Shown in pieces: positions 12,721 through 25,499 of a DNA stretch of 64,000 nt. The notes below the pieces were generated by a model that searched no databases, was not told where the DNA came from, and saw only the letters and a list, made by a program, of their open reading frames with translations. The stretch is taken from contig JAACJP010000057.1 in the NCBI GenBank assembly GCA_013368375.1, positions 62,001-126,000 on the forward strand, read 5' to 3'. The translations under genes were made by a program, and so were the position numbers. Within the stretch, counting starts at the first letter, position 1, and each line of letters opens with the position of its first letter. Source of the DNA: Tricholomella constricta (lineage: Eukaryota; Basidiomycota; Agaricomycetes; Agaricales; Lyophyllaceae).

Positions 12721-14863
12721 AGTAGCGTGCTCGTTGGCTTGGACGACGACGAGGGCGAGATCGAACCACAATGTCAATGTGCGCGCCCGGAGGGGTCACG
12801 TGGTGAGAACAAATACGCGACGTTCTTTCAGATGGCTCGCTTTTCGCTGCCACCCTCCTCGTTGGCGAAATCCAGAGATGTACGTTCATACGCATGCGTT
12901 CCAACAGCACTTTACCTGCGCCATCATGCCACATCACGCACCGCACACTGTAATGACACGCACACCGACGCTGCACACTGACACGGTCTCCTGACTCTAG
13001 CACCAGCATGCACGGAAGGCCCACTTCTCTGTATCTTTCCTCAGGCCTCTCCTCGGCATCGACGCTCAATTCAAGCTCAAGCTTCTGCTTATCACCGTCT
13101 CTGCCTCTCAGCTCTTGGCGATCGCTGCCCATCTGATTCGATGCGATACCCCGTGATGGTGATTGGTCGCGTCGTACTGTATGTACCCGTCGCACTTGGG
13201 CTGGCCAGCTATTCTGAGCATACCCGGCGCCGAGACTTGTGTATCTGGATGGAATTGGAAGTGCTGTGTATGTATCGCTATTGCACCCATGACCCGGGAG
13301 CATTTAAGGGGGCGGGGGTGTTGACGGCGAAGTCACGAATGGCACTCACGGGCATGATATGTAAGCAAGGCATTGCTGCCTCGACGCGGCATGTGTCACT
13401 GTGCCACGATACACTGATCATTGACATGAAGCTGTCGTGCGTCTTGTAACTTGCATCTTACGTGTTTTGTTGTTGCGCTCACTTACTGACTTGCTTATTG
13501 ACACCCTATCAGAAGGTTAAGAAAAGAGAAAACGGCGTTGATGTGTGTGTGTGATCATTTGTATCATAATGATAATGACATGAGTACATATACACTCAGT
13601 GTCTCTGGGAAAAGGACCCAGCTCGTGCTTTTTTACCCACGACCTGCTTGGATACGGAAGACAGAGCGGGTCTCACGGGAAACGGGGGATGTCGTGGCTT
13701 GCCGATTGTCGGGATCGCTGGGAGGATGCGGGAAAGGGCACTTTATGTGTGATCGCAGACGGTAATGGAAGGCTGATCATGGATCGCCCGCCCTGGCTGC
13801 TAAATGTAGCTCTCTCACCTACTTTTACTGTGCATTGGATTCCGTTATGGTGAAAGTGAGCCTGTGATTATGTATATGTCCTGGGTTGCGCAGCTCGGAG
13901 TCAGTTAATTGAAGATCCTTGCAGTTGGTTGCTGCCATCTATTAGTCCACATCTATCCATCCCACTCTGCGCAGCACTACTTATGCAGTGCACATAAAGC
14001 CCATACTTATTTATGTCCTCTGTACTCGGACGTCTTCGGTCGTACAGTCTCAGACGTAGGGCGGTGCCTTACGACAATGATCCCTGATCTTTGTGTTGTG
14101 CCAATTATCATCGGATTAATGTCGAGGGCAGGTGACCTCATAAGTTACCTCTCTAGGCTTATTTGCTCCCTCGGGCAGTCGGCCGATTTTGACGGCGCGC
14201 TCGAAGCCTTATATTGGCTCTCTCAGGGCAACAGCGGTCCCGGATTTTTAGGTAGGATCTCGACATCGCCTACGTCGTCGATTGGGCCGCTGAAGCGATG
14301 AGAGCGAACGCATGGACCCCGGTGAAAGAACGCGTACTAGTACGTGTACTGTGGTACTTTTATTTTCGAGCCGCATTGGTATGTTTAGAACTCAATTGAC
14401 TTTTATTCTTGTGGACACGCCCAGGAGGAAATTGGGCATACCTCCGGAATCTCGATTTCGGCACTGTCCGTGATTCTCGCATGCGCTGGCAGAGAGGGGG
14501 GTTTGATGGCGTTGTGTGTGCCCACCGCGGATCTGCCTTGTGCGGTAAGGGAAGGGGTGGAGGAGGGGGGTGTAGCTTGTGGGCTTTGGGGGTTGAAGAG
14601 GAGGATGGAGAGGGCGGGCCCCCAGAAAAGGAACCTTATATTCCAGATGGGGGTGTGTGTGAAAAAGAGGGTGGCGGTGGGTGGGAGGAGGTGGAGAGAT
14701 CAAAATGATGGACGTGGGGGGGACCAAACTCAAATGCGAGCTTCTGGCACACATGGGTGAGTTATGTATACCCTTATGTACGGCCCACGCAGCCTATACA
14801 TACGTACTTACTTGCCACCTTCAGCCGCCCTCCGAATAACACGCACCTCCTCGTCTAGCTTAG
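12721..14863. other. Intergenic region between divergent EBP-like and regulator genes
   Basis: No gene supported. The EBP-like gene (minus) and the first Zn2Cys6 gene (plus) point away from each other, so promoters for both should lie here. The stretch 14540-14720 is strongly purine-biased (G/A runs) on the plus strand. Long reading frames here are compositional. Confidence 0.4.
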
Positions 14864-17800
14864 ATGGCCCCGGAGCCCCTGCCCCCTCACCCCAGCCTCC
14901 CTCTCCATCTCCCCGACTCCGACCCTCGCCCTCTCAAGCGCCCCCGTAAGAACCCGCTCCCAAAGGAGGAGCACCAGCACCAGCAGTATCATGAACCTGC
15001 ACCACCACCCCAACCCGTCGACCATATATTCATTGCAGAGGGTAATGTTGCCAAGAAACCTGGTGGAAAGAAGGTCTGTAGTTGTGTCCTGCGGCCCGAA
15101 CGACATACTGAGGCACCCTCCCCTGCCAGGCCCCACTCTCGTGCTGCGAATGTAGAAGGTGCGTTGCCTGTTCCAGCGTTGGGAATGGCGATACTTGATT
15201 TAAATTTTATTGATGCCTTTTCGTCCAGGCTCAAGCTAAAGGTACTGCTGCTCCTGCTCCTGCTCCTGACCCTGATATCTCCATGTCCCTTGTTAATGTC
15301 TTTTGCCCTTTCATTTTATGTAGTGTGATCGAAATTTCCCGTGTGCGTCGTGCAAGGTCAGTGCTTGAAGTCCAGATTTAAAAGCTATTGTTTAATTGAT
15401 GTGTTGTTTCTCTAGAAACGCGGCTGCGCTGAAATATGTCCCGAAGGTATGTATTTTACTTGTACCGTACCGTGTACGCTCCAGTTCGCCCATTCACCTA
15501 TCATATATATTCCACCCTTCCCCTATCCCGCAACGATTGTACTCATGGCACTACAGGTGTCCTCGTCTCCGGTAAAGGCACACGCTTCATCCTTGCCAAC
15601 ACCGAGCAGCTCCACACCAAGATTCATGAGATGAGCGAGCGCATCCGCCAGCTCGAGGAGGCACTGGAGAGCTGCCGCTGCTTCCCGAGCGCTGCCACTA
15701 CCCCCACCTCCCCGTTCTCGCCGCATGTGGAATCGCATCCACATTCACACACGCACACGCATCCGTTGCTGGCGCCGAACCTGCTTGCGATCAAGAGCAC
15801 GATGGGGCTGTATGGGGGCACGCAGGCTGGGGATAATGGGAGCGTGCAGCAGAATGGGAACGGCAATGGGCGTGAAAGAGAGAGGGAGAGGGAAAAGGAG
15901 GGTGAAGAGCGGAAGATGGATGTCGATGGCGACGTTAATATGAGTGGGAGCTCGAGCTCGGCCAGCCGCGGGGACAGCGAGGAGGTGCATGTGCACTCAA
16001 ATACGAGCACTGCCCTTACGATCCATGTACGTTTGCCCACTCAATGTTCTCTCCCGTAATTTAGATGGACTGATTCATTTGTGCCGTAGGACCCCCACGA
16101 CACGATGTTCGCAGAGGTGCTGCGGCTCAGCCAGTCCTACCCGCTCCCAGACAACGTCTCGCCCGAGCCAAACATCAAGCTGCGCGCATACCTCCGCGGG
16201 ATGCTCCCCCCCCGCGATGAGGCCGAGTACCTCTGGTCTCAGGCGCTGCAGAATGCGCTATGGCAGTACGTCCCCATCCCCATCCCCTTCCTTCCTCCGT
16301 TCCATTCCCCCGCACACTGACGTCCAACGATGTAGATACAACCCCCACCCCTCCGAAACCTTCTTCCCCAACCTCGCGCACCACTGCTACACCTCCCCCG
16401 CCGCGGACCTCTCCCCCCGGCGGCTCGCGCTCCTCTTCATGATCTTCGCCGTCGGGTGTCTCGTGGACCTGCACCGGCGCCCGCCGGACTCGCCCGACGC
16501 GGAGCGCTACCACCAGTTTGCGCGCGCGGCGCTATGCGAGATCCCAGTCATGGAGGAGACGAATGTGGAGACCATCACGGCGCTCTTCTATGAGATTTGG
16601 TATTTGTTGGTGTTCTCGGATAAGAAGAAGGCGGCGGGGTATGCGTGGGGCCTCATGGGCCTTACGGCGAAGCTGGCCCAAAGCGTGAGTGTTGCACACA
16701 CGACCCTTTGAGTTTGGGCGTTGGGCGTTGGCGGGAATTTGAGGTGCTGATGTGTTTGTGATCCTGCAGATTGGCCTCCATAGGAATATGGGAGGTGCTA
16801 AGGTCATACCTGAGGAGGTCGAGAAGCGCCGCTCGCTGTTCTGGGAGCTGCTGTATCTCGATGCGCGCCTGGTGTGTTGTTCTTTTATCCCCGTGCCCTT
16901 GTCGTTGTCGTTGTTGAAGATGGTGTGTATGCGTGTCATGACAGTCCCTCTCCCTCGGCCGGCCGCCCTCCCTCTGCATCAACCACATGGACTGCCAGCG
17001 CCCCTCGTACCAGCCCGACCACGGCTGCGATCCCTCCGAGTCCCTGCATTACTGTACGTCTCAGCCTCCTCCCCACTTCCCCGCACCACGCAACTAATCT
17101 CCTTTTGGATTATCAGACCAGGAATGGAAACATTCCTGCTACACCGAATGCCTGGCGCCCGTGCTCGAGCTCACGTCGCAACCGACCATGGAGTATGCCG
17201 CTGTGATCGGGCTCGATACGCGTATCCGCGACTTTTCGTTCCCGCTCCCCCTTAGGTCGGGTGCGGCCCCGCAGACGAGGAGCTTGCTCATGCAGAAGGC
17301 GTCCTTGAGCATTGCGCTGGAGGCGGGTGAGTGGTTTTTGCTGGCCTTCCTCCCCCTCCTTCCTCCAATCGGAAAAGCGAGCTGACATATGATGTGCCCC
17401 TGTGCATAGTGCTTCTACAGTTGCACCGCTCGTTCTTTACGCGCGCGCTGAGCGGGCCCGAAGAGTCGTTCAATAGGAGACACAAGTACGCGCCGAGTGT
17501 CGTCGCCGTGTTCCTCAGCGCGTCGCGCATGATTGCGACCGTGCAGGATTTGTACCACCGCGAGCCGCAGCTCACGGCGCGGATATTGGGGTACTGGTCC
17601 AATGCGTTTTCTGCAGCCGTAAGTTTCTGGTCTCTGGTGGTGGGGACGATGATTGAATTAAGAATTAATGGACGGATGGATACGCAATAGGTTGCACTGT
17701 GCCTGCTCGTGTCGCGGGCCCCGTTCACGTGCCTCTCGCCTGCGGCCCTGCAGGAACTGGAACGCGCGAGGATGCTGTTCAAGTCTGCGCGCGACACGTG

Positions 17801-18585
17801 TCCGCGCGCCCTGCAGGTCATCGTGAGCCCCATTATTCAACCCATTAACTCCCTGATTCACGCCCCCCCCCCCCCTTTTGTAGCCGATTTTGGAGACGAT
17901 GGTGAACAAGGCGAATGATATTTACAATCGCTGGTCAGACGGGCAGGAGGTGCAGACTGTCCTGCAGCATGTTGTTAGTAACGACCCCGCTGCGGTTGAG
18001 TTTGACGCGGCGTTCGCTGCCGGCAACACCAACGGAAACGGAAACGGCAACGGGAATGGGAATGGGAATGGGAATGGGACTGGGAATGGGAACGGGAACA
18101 GCGCGTACGGGTCCCCATCGCCCCCGCCCGCGGCAGACCCCTTCTCGAGCACGCACCGCAGCCTGGCGCAGTGTATCGTCGAGGTGCATGAGCGTGCGCG
18201 GGCTCTGTACCCCCATCGCAAACCGTGCTCGTGCTCCAAGTCCAAGGGCGGGTCGAGGCTGCAGGCTGCACCCGTGGCGACGGTGCAGCAGCAGCAGGAG
18301 TGCCCGCCGTCGCACTTTTGGGCGCCGCCGCCGATGCTGCCGCCGCAGGCGCAGCAGAGGTCGCCTGTGCTGCCGAATTTGGACGTGAGGTATAGTTATA
18401 GTTATAAGGAGGCGGGGGCGTTTTTGCCGCCGGTTATGGAGACGGGGACGGGGAAGGGGAAGGGGATGATGAGGTTGGGAGGACCGGATGGGGGGTCGAA
18501 GTTGGCGGCGGTGGTGGAGACGTTGAATTTTGAGCTGGGCGCGTTGAGTTCGAGTGGGGAGCAGAGTTGGATGTCGTTCTTCTAG
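14864..18585 (+). CDS. Zn2Cys6 transcription factor, paralogue 1
   Basis: Fungal binuclear zinc-cluster regulator expected to bind DNA in the nucleus; target genes unknown. The N-terminus is Pro-rich with a basic patch (PLKRPRKNP). The zinc cluster is assembled from tiny exons 15130-15158, 15229-15241, 15324-15356 and 15416-15446: LSCCECRRLKLKCDR, then FPCASC, then KKRGCAEICPEG. A dimerisation helix follows (RFILANTEQLHTKIHEM, then RIRQLEEALE). The fungal-specific middle homology region spans about 16090-17900 (ALWQYN, LALLFMIFAVGCLVDL, AGYAWGLMGLTAKLAQSIGLHR, RRSLFWELLYLDARLSLSLGRP). The C-terminus has an Asn-Gly hexanucleotide run, Gln/Pro-rich low complexity and ends QSWMSFF. About 13 exons. 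The start at 14864 is the first ATG of the open frame. Confidence 0.88.
18022..18101 (+). repeat. Coding GGGAAT/GGAAAC hexanucleotide repeat
   Basis: About a dozen imperfect 6-bp units (GGNAAY) encode an Asn-Gly run inside the regulator at 14864-18585. Unit purity (GGGAATGGGAAT) suggests recent slippage. Length is likely to vary between strains. Confidence 0.85.
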
Positions 18586-19303
18586 ATGGGGTGGGGGCAA
18601 TGGTGAAAATTAATGAAGGGGCCTCCGACTCGGACCCCTTCAAGGGCTCAGCTTCTGGTGAGGGATCGTCTGGCTTCAGGAGGGTAACATTCGATCCTTG
18701 CCCTTGCCCTTGCTCTTCGGGCCGTCGGCGTTGGTGTGATGTATCCTGTCGTTTGCTGCCCCCCCTGTCGGAGCAGTGATGGTTTCTTCTCAGATGTACG
18801 ATTCTGTTTTTTTGCTATGCTCTTTATTCGTTTGGCGCTTTCTCCGTACTATGTCTCTGTATTGTATGTTTACGTACCTGGTCCTCCTTCTCGCGCGCGC
18901 TGTACTCTTATTATACAATCTCCCTTCCCTCCTCAATTGAAATACAAATACCAATTCCGCCAAGCGAATGTACTCCTGCTCAGTGAGTGATCTCCGTGAT
19001 ATTCGCAGTCCGAGTGAATCGCAGAAGGAAGGAAATAAACAATGCACACGCGTATCAAGTATGATCATGACGACTCGAAGGAGCGAACTAATCAGATTAG
19101 GATAGATAGATGGGATATGCGACCCTGTATATAGCCGCGAGGGAGTGCTGATCCCGGTGCCCGACGGGAGGAGTGCGTTGGGCGTCTGTTTCTGACGATT
19201 CTGAATCCGAAGGTCACGGGTACATCGAAGGGTTACGTTTGTGGTTCACCTGAAAGCTTACTGCTGCTGCGTTACGAATTACGGGTTGCCTCCGCCCACC
19301 ACC
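18586..19303. other. Spacer between tandem regulators
   Basis: About 700 bp between two genes in the same direction. It should hold the 3' end of paralogue 1 and the promoter of paralogue 2. I see no further gene or strong motif. Confidence 0.5.
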
Positions 19304-22300
19304 ATGATGTACGGACTTGGACCACCACCACCACCGCCACCACCTGCGACGCCGCATGTTGGCGAGGAACAGAGCACCAGCACAGACACCCGCCCCGTTA
19401 AGCGGGCACGGAACACGCTCGACGACCGCGCTGAGCCGTATCATTATCAGTATCCGCAGCCGCATCCGCATCCGGACTCGGGCACGTTCGCTGCATTGTC
19501 AGAGCACTCGCCGACTACGGGCGAGACCACGAAAAACGCCCGTCAGGACACGCAGCCGCTGCGCGGCCCCCAGGAAAAAGACAAGAATCGAAGGCTTTCC
19601 TGCAAGGAGTGTCGCCGGTGAGTTGTTTTGTAGCGTATGGTAAAGCTGGACGGAGCTGAATATTGGATCTTGGGTAAAGATTGAAGCTCAAGGTGTGTGT
19701 GGTAGGGCTTCATCGGGTCGTCGAAACTAACTCGATTGGATAGTGCGATCGCGTTTTCCCTTGTCAGGTCGGTGTTGGTGTTGATGGTGTGTTCCGAGTT
19801 TAAATCTAACTTTTGTAAAAGTCGTGCGTCAAGCGAGGATGTGGCAGTTTGTGTCCGGAGGGTGCGGTGCTTCGTCTTATCATCCACGTCTTTGTTTTGA
19901 CACTCGTCATCAGGTGCATTGACGTCTGGACGTGGAAGTCGGTGAGCGCACACACACTTGGGAGCTCTCGAGATCTATCACGCTCACGCCCCGCCAGGTT
20001 CATTCTCGCCAACACGGAACAGCTGCATGAAAAGATCACGGTCCTCAGCGATCGTGTCCGCGACCTCGAGGATGCCCTCCAGGTACTCCAATCCACGTGC
20101 TCGAACCAGCCACATCCCCTCCTCTCCCCTGAACTTCTCCGTATCAAGACCTCGCAGGATCTCTACATCGCCCCCCAGCCTGCCGCAACCCAGGCCCAGG
20201 CCCAGGCCCATCCTATCGCCGGCCCCTCCGGCCTCAGCGGCGAAGACCCCACTCGCTCAACGGGCGCGCTGTCTCTCACTCAACCACCGTACGCCCCCGT
20301 GGGCACGTCCAGTTCCGGCGCCAATGACACGACGACGACGACGACGGCGTCCCGCGCTCCCCCGCCGGACGTGCCTCCGGATATTCTACAACTCAGTAGC
20401 ACATTCCCGTTCCCGTGGTGCGTGGACCTCAGCATCCGCAGGCGGATCCGCGACGCGCTACCTCCCCGACACGAGGCGCAGGCGATATGCGAAGAGGCAC
20501 GAAATAATGCCCTCTGGCAGTACGTTGCATCTTTCTTTCGTTTACCCCCCCGCTTTATAGCTGAACTCTAACATTACAAGATACTACCTTGACGCCTCGG
20601 AAACTTTCCTCCAAAACCTCATCCACCACTGCTATGCGACCTCCATCGAGGACCTCTCCCCGCGCCGCCTCGCCCTCCTCCTCATGGTCCTCTCCGTGGG
20701 CTCCCTCGTCGATCTCCGCCGGCCCCTTGGCTCCTTGTATGGTGAGGCGTACCACCACCTTGCGCGGGCGGCGGTGTGTGAGATTCCGCTGATGGAGGAG
20801 CCGGATTTCGATGTGCTGCATGCGTTGGTGAGTGTTCGTGTGTACGTGCGTCAAGGGCGAAAAGCTGATGCGCCAAGGGTTAGTTTTTCATGATCTGGTG
20901 GCACCTCGTCTTTTCGGATAATAAAAAGGCGGTCGGGTACGCGTGGAACCTCATGGGCTTCGTCGCGAAGCTCGCGCAGGGCGTGAGTCCTCCTTTTTCT
21001 TTGCGTTTCCTGCTTGGATTAATCGGGGTTTTCTCGTACAGCTTGGACTCCGTGCGTATCGTCTCTGCTTTGTCGTCGTATAACTGTAAAGTGTGCGCTG
21101 ACGCGACTTGCAGACCGCGATAACCCGCGCCTCAAGGGTATCCCCGAGGAAGACGAGAAGCGCCGCGCTGTATTCTGGGAACTGCTCAACCTCGATGCGC
21201 GCATGGTGCGTCTCCCCTCCTAGCGAGCGTGTAATAGACACCAAGGCTGATGGACGTTTACAGAGCCTGTCTCTCGGCCGCCCGCCTTCGATATGCCTCC
21301 GCCATGTCGAGACGAAGCCGCCTGCGTTTAGAGGCCCGGGGATGTACGTCTCGCGTGAGGAAATCGTGTGTGCGTCTACCCCCCTTCTCTTTCCTTCTTT
21401 CCCTCTGGACCTGGCTGAGTCGATGGGTGTATTATACAGACCACGAATGGAAAAACGCCTTTTTCATACAGTGCCTCACGCCCGTGCTCGAGGCGGTGGT
21501 GGTCGTGGAGCCACTGCCGTATGAGGACATTGTCGAGTTGGATCGGCGCGTCAGGGAGTTTGCGGTCCCGGAGATTTTGAGCTCGGGCGAGCACGGTGCT
21601 AATAACGGAGACTTGATCATAAATGGCGCGGAACCGCGGTTTTTGGTGATGCAGCGTGCGCTGGTGGCTACAAGCCGCGATGTTGGTGAGCCCTGCCTCT
21701 ATCCGCTTTTTGGCGTTGATATCGTTATAATTGTGCATGTACTGATGATATGTCGCACTCGTATAGCCCTCCTACAGCTTCACCGCCGCTTCTTCACGGC
21801 GACTATGAGCCGCCCCGACGCATTCGACCTCCACCACCACGCGTACGCGCCCTCCGTCCTCGCGACGTGCCTTGGCGCCGCGTCTCTCATTGCGAGCGTC
21901 GAAGCACTATTTGACAGGGAGCCCCAGCTCAGTGCTCGCTTTTTGTATTTTTGGTTCAACACGTACAACGCGGCGGTGAGTCTGCAATTGTCACTGATGC
22001 TTGGTTTTTGACCGTTGATGGTGAACAGGCGACCCTGGCACTGTTCGTGGCCCGCGCGCCTGCGGCATCGTTTGCGCCAGAGGCGCAGACGCATCTTGAT
22101 AAGGCGTGCAGGCTGTTTGCGCGTGCGGCGCAGATCTTGCCGCTGTGCAGAGGATTACTCGTACGTCTTTCTCCTTACGTTCGCTTTTGTTAGCGTAGTG
22201 CTCACATGATGGTCACAATCTAGCATGTCGCAGAGAAGCTCGCAGACAAGTCCCGTCTTGCGCTCAGCCAGTATCAGAGCGCCTCCGCGTTAGTGGGACT

Positions 22301-22730
22301 CCATGCTACCGGACGAGGCGGCGATGTCCATACGCACGCGGCGGGGGAGGACGTCGTCCCAGAGTCGTTCCACGGCGCACACCCCGTGCTGCGGCACTAC
22401 GCCGAGCAACAGCAGCCGCAGCAGCAGCGCATGCTCCCCGACCGCCACGCGCATGCGCAGGGTGTTAACAACAACCGTGACAACCCAGGGCAGCACGGGT
22501 GCGGGCAGGAGTCGTACCTGCCGGATATATACCGCTACCCGAATGCGGGCGTGAGTAGGGAGCTGAGGTATGCGTTTCCGTTCCCGCCACAGCAGACGCT
22601 GCCGCAGACCCCGGCGCAGACGCCGTTCATCCCGGGCGCGCCGAGGGTGAATGCGAATGAGGAGTTCAATTTTGATCATGGGGCGTTGGGCTTGCAGTGT
22701 GAGGAGACGGGGTATATGGCGTGGTTTTAA
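19304..22730 (+). CDS. Zn2Cys6 transcription factor, paralogue 2
   Basis: Tandem paralogue of the gene at 14864-18585, with the same domain order and intron pattern. The start ATGATG at 19304 follows ACC; an in-frame ATG at 19241 is possible. Basic N-terminal patch PVKRARN. The zinc cluster is split over exons ending 19617, 19680-19692, 19744-19767 and 19822-19861: LSCKECRRLKLKCDR, then VFPCQSC, then VKRGCGSLCPEG. A 28-nt exon (19914-19941) then restores GALTSGRGSRFILANTEQL. A coiled-coil helix follows, then the fungal middle region (ALWQY.., YAWNLMGFVAKLAQG, RRAVFWELLNLDARM). The C-terminus ends EETGYMAWF, echoing the aromatic end of paralogue 1. The function is regulatory by family; its targets are not visible. 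Confidence 0.87.
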
Positions 22731-23182
22731 ATTTTGAATTCGGCAGGAAGGGATAGAAGGGAAGGGAGGGAGCCATTGATTTTGCTTGGATTGGATTTGG
22801 GTTGGGTGTATGTATCGATTCGGTTTGTATGGGTGTAGATAAGTATATAGATATGTGCAGTGGGTGTTGTACATTTTTTCTTTTGGATGGGGCTGTGGGC
22901 TGAGCGGAGGTAGGTGACCTTGAGCAGGAAACTATTACACTGTAGGACTGTTGGATCTATTCGAAATTAGGGACATGTACAGCTGATCAGAGGTGGCAAG
23001 CATGTATGCGAAGAAGTCGTTGCAGGGGGTTCCTGTTCAGGACAATGCCACCCAGATCCAACTAAAAGCGACAGACATACCAGTGTTAACAAGCCATAGG
23101 AGAGCATCGCGAACTGCCTATGATTACTTGTGCTGTCTAATTAGGTGGATTCAATGCAACATGCACACGTAACGTTGGAATA
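22731..23182. other. Convergent intergenic region
   Basis: Lies between the ends of a plus-strand regulator and a minus-strand HNH gene. AT-richer than its surroundings. No gene or repeat recognised. Confidence 0.5.
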
Positions 23183-24558
23183 CTAAAGACAAATACCCTT
23201 GAGAAGTAACTTGGCATCCAGAATATCACAGAAATCATTCGAGAAGAGGAAATTCTGCGGGAAGTCCGAGTCATCGGCATCCTCCATCCATTGTGAGATG
23301 ACTTCTGCAGCACCACTCATGTTCAGGACACGAGCCACAGCGAGCTGGAGGTTGCACAGTAACGGCAGGGGTCCACCTCCGAGGCATGATCCTTCAGTTC
23401 CTAGTCCGAACTTGATTGGATCACCATCCCGTAATATAATGGATGCTGGGCCAGTTTCAAGTACGAGTGGAACTCTCCGATAGACATATTTGACCTGGCA
23501 TTCCAAAGTGAGTTACGACATCAGCAGACAACAAATTTAATAGTTCGCACCATTCCATCCTCGTTCCGAGCTTCAATCCCCCATTGAAGGTCATTGTATG
23601 CCTCATGTGCATCGTTCTGTAGGTTCATAACATTCCCGATTGCATTCGAATGCTGGACAACGAGGTCCCTCGCTTCATTCCCAGCGAACATGGCAATACA
23701 CTTGAGCATATCCGGCTTGAGGACGAAATAGGTCAGTAAATAAGGTGTTGGAAGAAAGTAACACTAACTTTGCCATGCACCGAATTGGGGATAATGTGGG
23801 AAAGACTCGGATTGAAGTTGTAGCCGCGGTGGAGCTTGTAGCCGCTGTGGACCTCGTTAAACTTCACCCCAGTCATTACACATGAGTAGCCATCGCGTTT
23901 GAACGACTAAACCGCAATAAAGTCAGTTCTTGCAGGCAGTTATATGGCTCCAGGACACACCAAGCGCTTGAGGGCCGCCTGTTTCCGCACTCCGAAACCC
24001 GCTTCTTGGGCCACGGATAGGAGCTGGTCCGTCTCCATTTTGACAATATCGCCAACAGAGTGAGGAGTACCGCCTCCAGATTTAGGTCCTCCCGGATTCA
24101 TAACTACCATTCGGTCATTTGGTAACCTTCCCAGGCAATGATAGTGTATACGTACATGCAATTCCGAGATGGGTAAAGTACTCCGCTGCCATTTTGAATA
24201 TTGGTTCAAAGTCAACGTCGTTTCGGTCTACCCCCTCAAACAACATTGCTGGGGCCTCGTCGAACAGTACGGACGGAGCGTTGCGAATGTTATTGACTAG
24301 GCATATCAGTTTGATGTGAGTATAATACCAGAATCACGACGCACCTTTTTCCTTGAACTTAGGATGGCATTCTTCGAGCTGTTTCCAGAACTGATCCAGA
24401 ACGGTACCGCCAAGCAGTTGCGACTCTTTGATCAAGTAAGATATCAGCTTTAGCATGATCGCCTTGTAGTTGCCCCCTTGCTTCTCCAGGATGCGCAGCG
24501 TGGGTGGCCAGGTCCAAGACTCCACCTCCGCTAAAAGCGCTATCGCGTGTTTGTCCAT
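23183..24558 (-). CDS. HNH-nuclease-domain protein
   Basis: Fungal protein of the HNH_2 type; biological role not established. Six exons (24558-24345, 24296-24156, 24103-23961, 23906-23769, 23715-23551, 23494-23183) sum to 1113 nt, giving 370 residues. The putative nuclease core is RDGYSCVMTG, then LSHIIPNSVHGK, then NVMNLQNDAHEAYNDLQWG, giving the H...N...H pattern. The N-terminal about 165 residues are helical (LKLISYLIKES) without a recognised domain. The C-terminal part contains LVLETGPAS and an acidic segment. The ATG at 24558 gives MDKHAIALLAEVES. The promoter side borders a dispersed repeat that begins within about 130 bp, so its upstream region may be transposon-derived. Confidence 0.75.
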
Positions 24559-24689
24559 GGATGAGTCGTTTGCGCGGTATAAGGAACGACTGCGCTTGAG
24601 ATGTAATGGTGTCGGATGTGGATGTGTTTTCGTATCCGACTCCTTTACAGGAAATTCTATTTCCCGATATAGGTTTCAGTGGCTCGTCC

Positions 24690-25435
24690 ATCAGCAAATT
24701 TGGGAAATTGCTACGGTGCTTTGACCGCGCCATATATGTCCATATAAGGGTCTACATATGCCACATGGCCATAAGGGGTCACCTAGTCGGACGTGATTAC
24801 AGATATTGCCAGTTCCCACCGCGATTATCGATTCCACATTCACTCTCTTAGTCGACAAGGCCTTATATTAGCTTTATAATTTACTATACAAGGGATATGA
24901 ATTCAGATTGCGTGCCCTTGTTGTTCATGGAGCTCGAGGTGGTAATGAAAAAAAAATATAGATTTCATAAAATACAGCAATAGTTATTAAAACAGACATC
25001 TAAGTGGGAATCCGCTGCCCCCGCCGCCGCTTTCAATCAACTGCTGAATGTCGATCAGCAAACCTCCGACTCGGCACCTTCGAAGACCTTGGCGACGGAT
25101 GGTGATGGATGGTGGATGGTGATGGTGATGGCGACGGATGGATGGTGATGGCGACCTGTTGACCATTGTTGAATGGGGGCAGAACGAGAGCGCGAGGGAG
25201 AGCATGAACCTGGGTCTGAGTGTGAATCGTTATATGCGGAGGGCAGGAGTCAGTGATGGCCAGCCGACAGGCTTAATTTTTTTTCAGTCATAAGCAACAA
25301 AATTATGAAAAGACAGGACGTACCTAGCCACAGCCATAGGGATTGTCTTGAGGAATGATAGTGACCGTCCTGATTAGACATGTCAGTGTGGGGGAAGCGA
25401 GTTGTACATAAGATAGCATAGGGGCCCCCTCCCCT
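24690..25435 (+). repeat. Dispersed repeat, copy 1
   Basis: Aligns in the same order and orientation with 46575-47230. Shared landmarks are CATCAGCAAATTTGGGA, CCGCGCCATATA, CACATTCACTCTC, GACAAGGCCTTATATT, a GGCCAGC..GACAGGCT block and TGTCAGTGTG with GAGTTGTACA. Identity is patchy (roughly 70-85% by eye), with indels. Copy 1 contains an extra GATGGTGATGGCGACGGATG mini-repeat near 25090-25150. No coding sequence or terminal repeat was recognised. It may be a remnant of a non-autonomous element. Confidence 0.7.
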
Positions 25436-25499
25436 CATATTCCAAGTTCCGGCACCTCCTCATATTCCATCAGACCGCCATGGCCTCACCTGGCCACCC

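Noticed and set aside
11846..13303. 485-codon open frame on the minus strand
   Set aside because: It reads through introns of the EBP-like gene and the region upstream of it. Only short parts coincide with true exons, and the rest is GC-rich composition.
14409..14760. Overlapping reading frames on both strands
   Set aside because: Purine-rich low-complexity DNA. The frames have no domain, splice support or conserved start.
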